Assembly: GCA_031002005.1 (NCBI GenBank)
Contig: JARYHS010008074.1
Location: 180,754,494 to 180,818,493, forward strand
DNA from: Vandiemenella viatica
Lineage: Eukaryota; Arthropoda; Insecta; Orthoptera; Morabidae
Direction of reading: 5' to 3'
Length of the DNA: 64,000 nucleotides
In this document: positions 12,989-25,725 of the stretch, in pieces
How the letters are laid out: every line of letters begins with the position of its first letter
Numbering within the stretch: position 1 is the stretch's first letter
The notes under the pieces: generated by a model
Seen by the model: the letters and a program-made list of their open reading frames with translations, nothing else
What the model was told of the DNA's origin: nothing
The model's database searches: none
Translations under genes and position numbers: made by a program

Positions 12989-13395
12989 ATCATTAAAGTA
13001 CACTTGTGACACGAATAAAACATGATTCCACTTGGGAATAACAACGTCGTGATTTTACTGACCATGTATAAGTTGCGTGTGGACGGCGCTAATGTAGAAC
13101 AAGTGCGAAAATTAGATGGGGTATATATGGCTTTTTAAATTTACTGAAAAACATCGTACATTATTAAAATACACTTATGATACGAATAAAACATGGTTCC
13201 CTTGGAAATTTAAACGTGGTGATTTTATTGACCGTGTATGATATCTGTCTTGAAACTGTATTTCAAATGCGCGCGCTCCTACAACTTTCTTTTCCTGTGT
13301 GCGCTGGTGGTGCTGTCTGTAGGAGGCGGGTAGGAACTATACCCTATGAAATCACAGCCTTCTAATCACACCTATTCTGCATGTATACCGAAACT

Positions 13396-16339
13396 GTGAT
13401 GTTTAAATGTTCACTATCAACGTGAAGGAAAGTAACGATGCCATGATGTACAGGTAGCAGAATGGCGTTATAGGAATTTAAGGATCCTATATTCGAACCT
13501 TCATTAGGATAATATTTTTTTCGTTTGTATATTTTTTTTTTTTTCGTTTCTGTTTGCCGTTTGTTGCTTTACTGAATTATGTTTTTATTAGAATAAGTCA
13601 TAAAACGTCATGGAAATGTTTTGAAACTTAAATTGCTGTCACACAAAAAAAAAACTTTTATATAAAGATAACCTCCTGCTTTTAATTTTGAAACATACTA
13701 GAGGTACATCATCATTGCACTCCTCGGTGAATAATAGGATTTATTTTAACAATAACATTGCACGCTAATCTGGCAACTATTCCGAAACGCTTTGAATACT
13801 TTATGTTGGAATTTTTACGTGACGATACAACTATATATTGCCTTTCTGACATAAATGCATCTATTTAAGCGGTATTTACTTTTAATGCACAAGTAATTTT
13901 CAGTGTTTTAGCGGTATGCAAGTAAGCGTCCAGTTTCAGTTTTGAAGTCTTTATTGGTTATGTCTCAAATGTTTATAATACTCTTGCTATCCAAAAATTT
14001 GTGAAACATTCGGGAAAAAAATAATGTTTTTGTGGATTTTAGAAAAAGAATATGTGGCTCTACCAACAGTAACTAGTATCCAAAGAAAACGCTCACAAAT
14101 AACAAAACATATTCCAAAGCGAGGATCGAAGCCTAAGAACCCTAACTTTACTGATACTTCGCCTTAAACAGCGTACTACACTGTCTCAAAGAAATTATGG
14201 TGCAAATTATAATTACAGTAAATGATATGCGACTTAGTCGCAATGTCGTCTGGGTTTCTATGAGCAAATTGTAGTGACTTTTTTTCCTATTTCAGCTAAT
14301 GCTGGGAACACTTATGTTTATTTGGAGAGTTTTTATTCTTGTGGTTGTAAATTGATGTACTACACACTATTATAAACCATATTTCCAACAATTTATACAC
14401 AAATTCAGAGAAACAAACCAAATATTACTTACGTAGAGTGAGCGCCTGCTGGCGGGTGACGTCACCAGTTTCGTTGGCCCGCGTCAGACAGCAAAGAAGC
14501 ATTTTGGCGGGCTTTCAAATACTCTAAACTTTAACGTTGAATTTTACGTAAAATAAGCACTTTTGTCACGAAATAAATAGTACCCGGTAAATAACGTGTA
14601 TCAATAAACTATTTAAAACCATTTTCAAAAAATAGTCAAATAGCCAATTGAGAATGATCGAGCTCAACAAATCTTGACAAAGCAAATGATGAATTCGCTT
14701 CTTTGAAAGTTAGGAAACAAACGTTTAAGAAATAATCAAATGTAGCTAATTTTAAATCTTTTCAATCTACACTACTTTCCACGCATGAGTTACTGATTCC
14801 TTGTCTTTTACGCAAAGTATGCATTTTAACTAATTTACATCTACCTTAAACTTTTATTTAGAGAAGTCATATTTTAAATTATCAATTAAAAGTATTCCGC
14901 TAGTTTATCTTAATAAAAGTTACTGTTTTAAGTTTTTATATTAACAAACAGTGTTGCTAATATTTTACCACGTATTTTTAATGTGTAGTTGTATAAATTT
15001 TTAATAAACATGCTCTCTTTTTAGAAATTGTACTTTTGTAAGCATTTTGCTTTTGTATTACTTACCTTATTCTTTTTACAACCATACGCACTGAATATTT
15101 AATTTCCAAAACTTGTATCATAAAAATAATCCATTTAATAATTTCTTAATTGTATAAACTAGATAAATACTTGAACATTTGGCTTAGTGAACCTTTTGTA
15201 GATAGTTTTGTTACCATTGCATGGACCACTAGATAAAAAAAATTGTCCAATTGGAATAAACCCCCATGCATATAGAAAGAAAGAAATATTGAGGGGCCTC
15301 ACTATGAAGTTTTTCCTCCGGACCTACAAGTTTATAGTTACGGCCCTAATAAGAATTCTTTCTTCCCTCGTGTTATTTGGAACTGGATCGCAGATAGATT
15401 AGTTTTGGTGCAAAGTATCACCTAACACCGACAATTTTGTGAATTTCAGAGCATATTTGTAGGCCAGTGGTTCTCAATTACTTTTTCTGGAGTAACACTT
15501 CAAGAAAGAGCTCAAACTCGAGTAACTCTTACAGCTGAAATGATAAATAAATAAACGCATTAATCGAGTGTTTCGCACAATCACAGCAATACAGAAATAT
15601 AATTCACACACACAGTTTTTAATAAAATTTTGGTGATAGTGATGTTCGTGTAATTATTTTTTTTTCAGTTATCTTAGTGATTTACCTTAAGCCAAGAGAT
15701 TACTGCGCGCAACCCTTCAAGCAACTTCACGTAACACTGATGGTAGGCATACCACTAATTGGGAACTACTGTTAAAGACAATTCCACAAAATTTCTTCTA
15801 AACTGACACAAATTTAAAAACAAAAAGAATGATGATTCCATCTCTGTAGCTTATTAACAGTGCCCAAAACTAATTTAAACAAAAATATTTTATAAGTATA
15901 GACGTTTTCATTTTACATTTTTATCATATTTATAGATTACTTTCTTCTGAAATCGGTTTGTTGTTGTTATTTAGGTTTAAGCTGCCGACTGTAAAGAGGA
16001 CGACCACACAGACAGCATGTAAAACATTAAAACATTGACTGCATGGGGGCAACAAAAACCTAAAAAATGACTGGTCGGCTATAAAATGGCCATCAAGATT
16101 TTTAAAAATTAACAACAAAATTTCTGTCTGGCTGTAAAAGGGCCAGCCAGAGATATATAAAAGAAACTACACAGTAAACGACAGTACTTTGATTGGTAGC
16201 TGTAAATGTACAACCAATCCATTTTAAAACCTATGCCTATCTGACCAACGTTTTCTGGACAAGGTCGGCTGAAACACAGATATGTAAAACTTTTGTCACG
16301 TTGCCACTATCGTTATTTTAAGTCTGAGACAAATCGTTG
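13396..16339. other. AT-rich intergenic DNA with a tRNA-like fragment
   Basis: Mostly AT-rich with no coding signal. At 13445-13510 a TAGCAGAATGG A-box-like motif is followed about 30 nt later by ATTCGAACC, resembling a B box. This is probably a SINE or pol III remnant on the plus strand. A short GC-rich piece at about 14435-14520 contains TGACGTCA. The stretch 14520-16339 has no feature I can name. Confidence 0.4.
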
Positions 16340-16640
16340 GGTAGGTCAATGTCTGCCTTTAAAACAAAAATGAAATACAATCTGTTAAAATGTGGCGAAC
16401 CGTCAAAGGTAGCCCTACGTCTAAGCATCCGTCATTCCGACGACGAAGAAATAAATGCCTCAGAGAGCAGTGCCCTTCGGAGGCGATTAATAAGAACCTC
16501 ATCTCTTCTCGCACATGAGCTGAACTGTTGGTTTGACCAGTCGGAGTTTGTTATGCTCAACTTATCACTACCATTCGTCGAAGATATTTCTATTCGACGC
16601 CGCAGAAAGATTTGACTTTGGGACTGAAGCAAAGTCTATT
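16340..16640 (-). pseudogene. LINE C-terminal (RNase H/zinc-motif) remnant
   Basis: The minus-strand frame near 16630-16430 contains RRDEVLINRLRR, matching the conserved R-R-x-E-x-x-L-x-R-L-R-x-G-H stretch between RNase H and the C-terminal Cys motif in I/R1/Jockey-type LINEs. The expected His and Cys residues after it are lost. It is downstream, on the minus strand, of the reverse transcriptase remnant. Confidence 0.55.
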
Positions 16641-17274
16641 TTAACTTTGTTGTAAGCTAACTTGGTAGCTCCATCCGTTGCCTCATTCTCCGATTCCCAC
16701 ATAGCCAAGAACCCAGCAGAACACCACCTCCTATCCACAAGACTGGAGGTAACGGAAAACGTCGTGTATATCCTGCATTAGACGGCCTGCTGGATACATG
16801 TTTCCCAATGCCTGCATGTAGTTGAGGGGATCACAGCATATGATATACTTGGTGTCGCTACAAATTTCGTACACTGGAGCGACTTTAGTATAGCATAACA
16901 TTCTCGGTGTATACTATCGTGCTAGGTACTCCGTTAGCATGCTCATACCCATCCACATTTACCGGGGGAAATATTTGAAGCTAGTTTAAAACATCATTAA
17001 AAACTATAATAAAAACATTGGCATGGGTTCTTGTTGTACCTGTTGTATCATATCAGGGCTAAAATAATTACAGACCTCTTTAAAAGCCAGGGAGGAGATT
17101 TACTCCAACCCTGGTGATAAAAACTGGGTAGCTGAAGGGTTTGGTAGTTCTATGATGATATAATGTTCTCGGGTGAATAGCTGATTTAACGAAGTATGGT
17201 AAAGAGAAATTGATCGCCAAAATATCGTGTGCAAACACCTCTGTTAACTCGGCTAATCACCTGAAAAAATTGTA

Positions 17275-18520
17275 TTAATTCTCAACGTCGAGATAAACTT
17301 CGTTCTTAAGCTCTACGACGGTTAGTGTGAATTCATCATTGCGCCGCAAACGGGACTGCCAGCTGTAGTGGCAGTACGCGTGAAGTGTCGCGCCATAAAG
17401 AGCGGCACAAACGCTGGAAATAGGACTGATGCAATACGCCCTCATGGCAAGTCGAATTCTTGATCGGTTGACACTGTCCAACATTCGGGATAGCTGTTCC
17501 GCGCCGAACCAAATGCAAAGCAGCCGTAATACAAAAGCGACAGCAGAAAGGCTCTGTAAAATGTTGGTAGTCAAGAGCTATCTGCATCCCACGACTTACC
17601 ATACAGGCACTTTAAAACATTGAGAGCTTTTAGGAGTCTGACTTTCACATCTCTCAGATGTGGTAGCCAGGAGAGTCTTTCTGCTGTTAAAAATGAGGCC
17701 CAGAAAACAACCAGTTTCATTAAAACTTAAAACGGTGTTCCTCAAGGTAAGACGAGGTTCAGATAAAAGACTAAAACTGTGGAACGCTTTTCTCAACACA
17801 AAACGAAAACCAGTCCACTCTGACCATTGATCTAGCCTGTTAAGTGTGAGTCTCTCAGCACCCTCACGGTTGAAGTCGAGCATAAGATGAGACTCCCTAT
17901 TACCGACAAAATACTGTTGATAATAACGGACAAACATTAAAAGTGACCTTGGGGAGCCTAATTTTCTTGGATTAAAAGATCAGATACTTCACCACCATCT
18001 CGGCCCTGGAAGCAACTCTCCGTTATAAACGACTGTAAAAATCAGGGCAGATTTACCCTATGCCTTAATCAGGCTACTGTTTTAAAATTTCGTGTCACCA
18101 GTTATCATCGCAGGTCTTTTGTATAAAAAACACATCCATAAGGCGTTGGCTTCGAATGGACGCTTCCAGCAGGATCAGGGTATCTAACGTAGAAGAGAAT
18201 TTCGAGAATACACAATGAATGCCGTTCAACAGATTTTGGGATTCAGACTCTAGACTAGGCAGCTCGTTAAGGCAGTGCTACAATAGCTACCTGGTAACAA
18301 ATTGCCCTTGCTGGGATTTAAAAGTGAGTTTAGCGCTACTTCTTTCCACTATTTGGGAAAGTATCCCTTGGTTCAACTAAAGTTAAAAATATTCATAAGG
18401 TACTCTTCAGCATCTTTTCAAAGATGCCGCAGCATCCAGTACTGGATAAGGTGTCCTTGGGGAATTTTAAGGCCGACTCCAGATCCCATAATGTGAGTGG
18501 GTTATTGTATGCTTGCGCAT
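17275..18520 (-). pseudogene. I-type LINE reverse transcriptase remnant
   Basis: Reading the minus strand from about 18500 down, family landmarks appear in order: an MLRHL-type stretch; KEVALNSLLNPSK in the place of I-L-K-P-G-K; ALTSCL (18265); DTLILLEASIRSQ followed by DVFFI (where F-F-D-L-E-K-A-Y-D is expected, 18180-18110); LNRLDQWSEWTGFRF (17850-17800); FLGLIFNSRKT (17700); and the C-terminal RMLDSVNRSRIRLAM (17450). The catalytic F/Y-x-D-D box is not preserved. Many stops interrupt it. The order and spacing rule out chance similarity. Confidence 0.75.
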
Positions 18521-19163
18521 CCGACTGTTCGAAGCAAAAAACATGACGTTCGATAGCAATTTTTCATTTCTGGCAGGCAAAGTGATTGCAGCGAAGTTAT
18601 CTGCCATTTACTGTACGATACGTGACCCTGATCAAGCAATCTGGTTACTGGTGATCGAGAGTAGCCTACCTTTCGGATATGTGGCGGATAGACTCCCATA
18701 CCTTTGATGGTGATGGGGAATGGTTTAGGGTGTTTACAAAATTTTCCTAAGATTTTTTTGCTCTCCTTAATAACACGACGAGCTTTAACTATTGCATTAT
18801 AAACGCTGATAGATTACCCCGCGTTGAATGCAATCTACTGTAAAATGATGTAATGCCCGCCCAAGGCTTTGAATCGTGGAACGACATTTCATCATTCTAT
18901 CAGGGGACGGATGTTCTTCGCAAGTTCTTGAAGATCAGCCACCTTGTTAAACACTTCCAAAAAGTGATTCACCTACTCCTATCACAGCGTTCGCACTGCT
19001 AGAGAGTAACAGCACGGCAGAAGAGCTGCCAATAAGATTTATTGATATTCCATTTAAACGTCAGATTTTTCACTTTCTGCCTACGTGCATCCATATGGGA
19101 TAAAGATCACGACCCACTTACCACTGAACGGCGTACGCAATAGAAGGAGAGCATAACGAAAGG

Positions 19164-19420
19164 TCAGTGGCAAAGGCAACGAATAAAAGTTGTCAAATGC
19201 GTCATCTGCGCTGTATTAAAGAAGCACAATTCCTCTCGTTCTATTAATCTACCAACTTCTCGGCCTATGGGATTATCTGTCATGGAATCCCACACCGCAC
19301 TGTGAGCGCTGAAATGAAAAATAGGAAGAAACAGCCGAGTAAGTTGCCACACGATGGTAAGAGACAATGAGGGGGGTTTAAAGAATTTCATCAGATCTAT
19401 CTGTATAAAGTTCGGACCTC
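19164..19420 (-). pseudogene. LINE AP-endonuclease remnant
   Basis: The frame shows AVWDSMTDNPIGREV and ELCFFNTAQMTHLTT, corresponding to the N-x-x-W-G...D-x-x-G-x-x-V and L-x-x-L-N-T-G-x-x-T-H segments of LINE endonucleases. The catalytic Asp-His region expected further on is missing or frameshifted. It lies upstream, in the element sense, of the reverse transcriptase. Confidence 0.65.
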
Positions 19421-19599
19421 AGATCCACTGATCGAATTCATTCCCAGTGACAGAAGATGGGGTTTCTACTGCAGGCACTACTGCTGCTGGTGGTACTGAA
19501 ATTGCAGCTGTTTTTGATGATGGTATTAGAATGACCAACTACTGCTGGGGTGGTCAGGGTTGCAGATGTATTGCTATCAACATCCACGTTCTTAGATGT

Positions 19600-20450
19600 T
19601 ACTAACTTAGCGAGTTTCGCGCCAGATTTTCAGAGACATAAGCATGTTGTGCTTGTGTTCATGTCTACCAAGGACATCTGAGGAGCACTTTTTATTCATG
19701 ACAGCAGTTTTAACCTTCTTCGCGAAGCTGGTAGAGAAAACTGATGGGGCACGCGCCTTAAACCGTTTCTTTGCTTTGCTATAAGGTATTCGCTCTGAAG
19801 TTTTCAACTCCTGTGTCTTCCGTTTACGAATACACTCGATACTCCTTGTCCAGGCTTGGTCCAAACCGGGAGCAGTTGATGCACACTAGTTATGCAATTG
19901 CTACCATCATTTCTCTCCACGCAACCCTTACCACATACGGGCTTGCTCTTGCAGGATGCTTCGTATGCCCAAACCTTTGACTCTAGAAACAGTGTATCAG
20001 ATCCGAAACATACAGACAAACTTTCAAATGAATTTCAATTGATTTTAATGTCTTGGGCAATAATGGAGTCTTAAAGGTGAAGCGTGAAGGTGGCAGGTCT
20101 TCTCAACACTACCTTTTCCCATCCATGAGATCTGAAGAAATTCAATCACTTCCCAATTCTTAACAAGTTCCTCAGTCCCTAAATCCATGATATCACAACA
20201 GGTGATAATACCTTTTCTGCAAATTGTGGAAAAGTGGAGCTCGAATTTTACAGTGAACTCCTCGGACATCACACAGTGAAGAAGCATGCCTAGTGGTCCA
20301 TGTTTCTCCACCAGCAGTGCCCATTCTTCAGTTTTTTACACTATTTCAGTGTATCCACAAGTTCTTGTAGATTTTTTTGTATATAGAAGGAAATTTTTCA
20401 AATATTCTGTCCATCCTTTGCATTATAATAAAATCGTTTTCAATAAAAAC
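19600..20450 (-). pseudogene. LINE ORF1 (gag-like nucleic-acid-binding protein) remnant
   Basis: Minus-strand islands in order: YIQKNLQELVDTLK (about 20380); KGIITCCDIMDLGTEEL (20210-20160), matching the G-V-I-x-C-x-D-L region before the zinc knuckles; a decayed Cys-rich region at 20000-19900 (CKSKPVCGKGC); and ERIPYSKAKKRFKAR (19790), matching the basic S-Y-P-E-A-R-R segment after the knuckles. Such ORF1 proteins coat the element RNA. Several frames are needed, so the gene is dead. Confidence 0.65.
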
Positions 20451-22746
20451 AGAGTATCTGATCCTTGGTTCGAATGGAGTGGGGGGAGGGGCTATTGGCT
20501 ATGGTCCACTTCAAAGTATTGTGGATGTTAAGAGATCCTTGAAGTCTGCCCAAGTCACATTGCAGTTTCAAATAATGTGTGTTTAGAATTTTGGTCCCAG
20601 GTGTCCAGAAGAATGAGGCAGGTGCCCCGGATGTTACACGCTTGTAAATACTCATACTGATAAATTCCATCTACTAATTTAACGAATTTTCTCCTATATA
20701 TAAGATGAAACATATTCTTCGAATTCTTTGCAAGCAGCTACTGAAACCATTTTAGCAGTATTCGTACGCTACTGATTAATTCTGACAGCAACATCAAAAA
20801 ATGGTAACCTAAGTACAAAATTTCTGTCTCAGTTTAGTGCTTGTTTGTAAAGATTTTAGAAAGCAATTATGATAATGTTTCACTTTCCGCATTCACCTAT
20901 ATTTTTCATTATGTTGCTCACTTTACAAATATTGTGGACATTTGTAGCACTAACTGTTGCTGGCATGGAAAGAAGAAGGCAAAATGACTTTGATCACAGG
21001 ATAAATAATGAATTTTGTAAATCAGAGAAGAAGGCATAAAATTCTGGCAAGTGAGACAAAAATTTGCTGTAGGTACCATAGATATAGCATACAGGATCAC
21101 AAACTTTTGGAGAAATCTCTTTTAAGACTTAAAGAAACAGCTGAAAGATGGACGAATATACAAAAATACTGTAAAGGTGAGGATCCACCAAGTGTGCAAA
21201 ATGTTTTCAAACGTTTGAAATGTTTGCAAACTCAGAATTTATGGTGGAGACGAGAACAGTATGCACGAACAAGGATTTGCTGGTGTTTGAAGGTGTTCTG
21301 GACGATGTCAGTACATCAAAGGAATTCGTCGTTTGTGCACAGACAGTACGCATTCAGTGGAGATAGGTTCAACAACAGGGCTGTGTACTGAACAGTTTGT
21401 TTTAAGTGCATTTTAAAATCTAGAAATAGTAGAACTATGGAGTAGTGAAAAGTGTTTACTGTTAACTGAATCAGATAAATTAAAGGCATAGATATGGGAG
21501 AGTAGTCAGAAATATTACCACAACAAAATTATAAAGCATGTTGCCTGGAGCGAAATCACAACAGGTATGGGAACCACTTGTGATGTTTTTAAGGGGAAAG
21601 AAATTTTTTTGCTCTCCTTGTTCAGAAGAGAAAAAGTTAAACAGAACTCGATGGTGGCAGGAAAAGGTATGTAATTTTATAAATTATTTTGCTTTATGTT
21701 TTCTATTATTTTAGGAATGTCCAGTATCCGTAGATAAAAATCAAAGTGTTATTGCCAGTCTAGCTCCCATGGAAATACAGTCTCTGTAATTTGTATCTCG
21801 TTTACATATTCTAGGACAAATCAGCAAAGTTACAAATTCAAAATCTTCTGGTAACGTACAACAAAATTTTAAAAATAAACCACTGCTACCATCTGTTCTT
21901 AAGTCACACAGCAGTCACGTGGAATTTCTTGTTTTAAAAATGAGATATCCCAAATTTAGGTTTCCTCTTTCTTTGTTAATAATGTCCTCTTCCTCACTTA
22001 AAACAGACATAATTACACAAGATGCAACACTGGAAATAAGTTTTCCTCTCGGGCCCATTTGGACACTGCAGGTATCAGTTGGAATAATGACAAACGTTCG
22101 AAGACAAACTATTATTTGCGAATATTTGGCTGGTGGAGACAACCAGCCAAACCACCTGACTACAAACACACAATCGTTTACAAATGCCATAAACATCTGT
22201 AAACTATGCAAGCTTGGTGGATCCCAGGTTTAAGAAGGAGATAATTTGCACACTGCGCACTGGAAAAATAGGAAGATGTGTACATTGATAATATATATTA
22301 GGCACTTTCAATAAAAGATTGAAGCTTAAGCAAGGCAGTATTTACAAGATTCTTTCAGAATTGTTATTATCTCTAGGAATTGGTTACAACTGACATCCAG
22401 AGATTGCAAAATGAGAAATAAACCCACAGATTTATTAAAAAACTAACATTCTGACTACAAAAACAATCACAAGTGGGAGAATGTGAAAACCACTAAATCA
22501 TAAATCCAAGACGACATGCTTCATAATCACTAACTTCAAAAATATAACAGGAATATAAAATACAAAGGGACATTACAGTCAGACCTATTATAAGCCTGTT
22601 TTAATGTTAAATGATGAAAGATGTTTATTCAGTTATAAATAGAAGAATCAATTAAAGAAATGAAAAAAAAATAATTATGGAATAAAGATTAAAAGGGAAT
22701 TGATTCAATGGGCTAAAATCTGCTGGTAATATTTTTCTATTTTCAG
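20451..22746. other. Unassigned DNA with two unrecognised open frames
   Basis: Frames at 21008-21391 (plus, 127 codons, basic and Trp/Arg-rich) and 21919-22233 (plus, 104 codons) have no family I recognise and no clear splice context. They may be parts of unnamed repeats. Nothing else is supported. Confidence 0.3.
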
Positions 22747-22809
22747 TTCAGTGCCTCGGATATCGTAGAATCCCCAGTTGGGCAATACTACGATATCCGA
22801 GGCACTGAA
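22747..22809. repeat. Perfect 22-bp inverted repeat with 19-nt loop
   Basis: The arm 22747-22768 (TTCAGTGCCTCGGATATCGT plus AG) is the exact reverse complement of 22788-22809. A perfect long stem in old AT-rich DNA suggests a recent foldback or MITE-like terminus or a conserved structured RNA. The sequence just right of it (22830-22910) resembles the arms of the palindrome at 30.1 and 31.4 kb, so it probably belongs to a dispersed element family. Confidence 0.85.
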
Positions 22810-22827
22810 ATTTTACGGATTTGATGG

Positions 22828-22915
22828 TCGATTCTTATAGATCTCGACAAGGGACAAAAGGAAGAATAAGTTTTTTTGGTATCTCGCTTAGTTTCCGAGA
22901 TATCAGATGTTTAAA
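22828..22915 (+). repeat. Dispersed repeat shared with the 30-31 kb palindrome
   Basis: Contains GATTCTTATAGATCTCGAC, GAAGAATAAG and TATCTCGCTTAGTTTCCGAG in the same order as 30095-30170 (plus) and, inverted, 31332-31420. The three copies are diverged but colinear over about 80 bp. Confidence 0.55.
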
Positions 22916-22920
22916 AAAGG

Positions 22921-23988
22921 AAAATACACACTTTACTAGTAATTATTATCTAAGAAATATGTATTGTTACCCATGTAAAAACACTTTAAAAGAAATTTTT
23001 AATAAATATAAATAAAAGCAAAAAGTTATTCGTAAACAGAAATGATAAAAATACAATAATTATAAATTTGATAGTATGTAAAAGGTTAATGCTTCACAGG
23101 AAGGACAACTATATCCTATGAAGAAAGCACTTCACAATATAATCTAATATTAAAAACTTTTTAACTTTGAAGCCTGGAATTTTGGGAAGCCAGAAGAAAG
23201 ACCAGTTGAAGCATTCAGTAATATAATTAGTATTATAGAAGGATGTTGAAAACTGTGTAGGCTGATAAGCAAAACATTTAAAGTTCTGAAAATAATAAGA
23301 AAGGAGATTTAGTTTTAAAAGTTTTAGCTATAAACTACAGTACAGTGGCTCATATTTTAATATACTGAATTATTTTGCTGATAGAGGGTACTGAAGAGAA
23401 AGACAGCAATTAGAATTTATGATGCAGGTAGATAGCTAAGAACATGTTATAGAGGCCAACTGGTAATTCAGATATTTGCACAGTACAGCAAGAGGTGGCA
23501 GACTGCATCAAAACTACTGAAGGCCAAATAAAAAAATTGCTTAAATTTTTAAGAGTATGAAGCACAAATAATTCAAGAATTATTCTGATAGTCACTTAAC
23601 TCAAATAATAACCAATTCAAATTTATTTAATTATCATTCTAATACTACAACCAAATATTTTAAAACATCCCATATTAATTTCAGATATGTTATAATATTT
23701 AGGTTTATTCTCCTGAAGTACAAGGAACACAACAATAAAAAATTAAGATCACAGCCATTGAGAAAAGCTTCCAGATATAAAAACAGGAGAAAACTATATA
23801 ATCATTTTACTTCATAAAGTATATTACTTTAACACATGGCTTTTATAAAAGCAGCTTTTTTAAAAAATATTTATGACTTAAATCTGTAAAACATTTTACT
23901 ACTACAAAAATATGAACAATCTAAGGTAATATAAAATATCAGATATATACAAGGCTATCTTACAGATAAAATAGGAGGAAGAAGATAT

Positions 23989-24032
<44 letters not shown>

Positions 24033-25582
24033 AACACTAATGATTAACTTTCTTCTGTAAACAGAATTCTGTACATCAAAAGGAACACTCAGTAAATGAA
24101 TTTTTCTACATAAATACAAAATGTACAATTTTTAACAGTGAAGCACAACCACAAGACAAATTTTGGCTTGGATGTTTATGTTGCACTTCCAACAAAACAT
24201 TACTGGAAAATAAATTTTACTGCTAGAACAACTGTCTGACAGGATTTCATTTCATTTGGACAATGAAATTCTAGGATGTGATGTTCTCCATTTCACTTTC
24301 AAACTAGTTATAAAATCATCACTAAGCCATTTCTTACAATGCTATGCACATTTTATATGAAATGGAAACAATATATTAAAATTCTTTCTTTTTACACCAA
24401 TACTTATATTTAAAACATACAATTCTCTCCTTGGTGCAATGCCCACTTGTCTAAAAGGCCTAGATTCAAAGCTACATGGTATTTATGAAAAGGAGTTATG
24501 CTAACGGCATGGTAAAAGAAGTGCCACAAAAATGATGTTTAATAACTAAGATGTTCAGATGTTCACACAAAATATTAGAGAAAGGAGATTTTCAATTACA
24601 CTCAAGAACATTTTTAATTTATATAAATAATCTGGAGGTAGTATCAAATTCACAAAACCATCCAGAAAAATGTTTTATCACTACCATAACTGATGAATTC
24701 AAGTGCCAAACAAAAGAATGACACAGTTACACAAAAGATTACATTTTTAAACATTCAAGGCAACAAATTAATGGAAGATAATGTACAAAAAAAAAAAATA
24801 TGTAGCAGAATTGAATAAAATACTTTAGCCTACATCTTTGATAATATTTATTTAGATGGGATCAAGAGTAGCATTGATAGCGAGTATCATTTCTTGAATT
24901 TAAAGCACATAATTTCATTTCAATCAGCTGAGTTGGTTAAATGTTTATCAATACTTTACTTGAATTCAATGGTATGGTCAATGATGTGATTTATGAGCGA
25001 CACTATATGAGTGCATAGCCTAGTTTGAGAGTGTGCCTAATCTGTTATACATAATTTGTTTACAGAGCTTACGTACTAAACATAGTTAACTTAATTTATT
25101 GTTATTAGTATTATGAAGAGTTAGTCTTAATTTAATCCATAATAAATTAATATTTTGCAAAGTGAAGTCTTTCCTGATAGGTGGAGTCAGTTCGCAGCAT
25201 TACTTTCAGTTATCATGGTGATGTGAAGGTGTAACATCAGCAGACACATAGCAACATTTGTATAAGATGCACATAAATGATTAATGTCATGTGCAATGAG
25301 AAGAGATCTGTGTAGTAAAGAAATATGTTAATTAGTTCCATGATTGCTTCTCCAGCGAGCTGCATGATGATGCAGTTTGGTTATATTTTGTGTTACTAGC
25401 GTACTCGAACATCAATGTATGTTAGTTTTACTGTGTGAATGTGTCACCAAAATTATTGTGAATGCTGTTAGTTTTCCCATTACATCTTCTAATCATTGAT
25501 GAATCAAAGTCCTATAAAGTGACAGGTAACTGGCGTTAGTGAAAAAATATTGACCAACTGTTATTAAACGCTTGGTACTGGA
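22921..25582. other. AT-rich intergenic DNA
   Basis: No coding or structured feature recognised apart from a (TA)n run at about 23992-24030. Short frames here are chance. Confidence 0.45.
23992..24030. repeat. (TA)n microsatellite
   Basis: About 19 uninterrupted TA units. Confidence 0.95.
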
Positions 25583-25725
25583 AGACAGAGATTAGAATAT
25601 ATGAAGCAGATAATTGAGGACGCGGGTTGTAACGGATATGTAGAGTTGAATAGGTTAGCTCAAGACAAGAAGAGATGGAGCATTGCATCAAACCAGTCAA
25701 AAGGCTCATGACAGCAAAAAAAAAA
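25583..25725 (+). mobile_element. 5'-truncated RTE-like LINE, 3' end only
   Basis: Closely matches 12846-12988 of the RTE-like LINE: GAGATTAGAATATATGAAGC, GATAATTGAGGACG, GCATCAAACCAGTC, then a poly(A). Only the last ~140 bp are present, a typical product of incomplete reverse transcription. A matching target duplication was not clear. Confidence 0.85.

Larger units (their letters stand above)
9113..13395. mobile_element. Foldback (palindromic) element with internal tandem units, split by a LINE
   Basis: The left arm (about 9123-9737) and right arm (9741-9768 plus 12989-13395) are inverted copies. The centre lies in CAGTAAATTTACTG at 9731-9744. The left arm carries two and a half ~175-bp tandem units, each with GGTCAATAAAATCACCACC, TTTTATTCGTATCA and AAAAGCCATAT landmarks. 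The right arm carries reverse complements of the same units. The outer part of both arms includes a GATTAGAAGGCTGTGATTTC-type block. GTATACATGCAGAATAGG near 9124 matches in inverse the right end near 13385. No coding sequence belongs to the element itself, so it looks like a non-autonomous foldback transposon. The left terminus is uncertain because the gap begins just outside. Confidence 0.75.
16340..20450 (-). mobile_element. Decayed I-clade LINE, antisense, about 4.1 kb
   Basis: On the minus strand the order is ORF1 (gag-like), endonuclease, reverse transcriptase, RNase H-region/C-terminal tail, as in I/Nimb-like LINEs. Each part is recognisable only as islands separated by stops and frameshifts, so this is an old copy. 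No terminal poly(A) or target duplication could be identified, so the boundaries are approximate. The four parts are listed separately. Confidence 0.75.

Noticed and set aside
13445..14165. Second palindrome with tRNA-like ends, by analogy with 30-31 kb
   Set aside because: A B-box-like motif occurs inverted near 14120, but the arms could not be aligned beyond scattered words.
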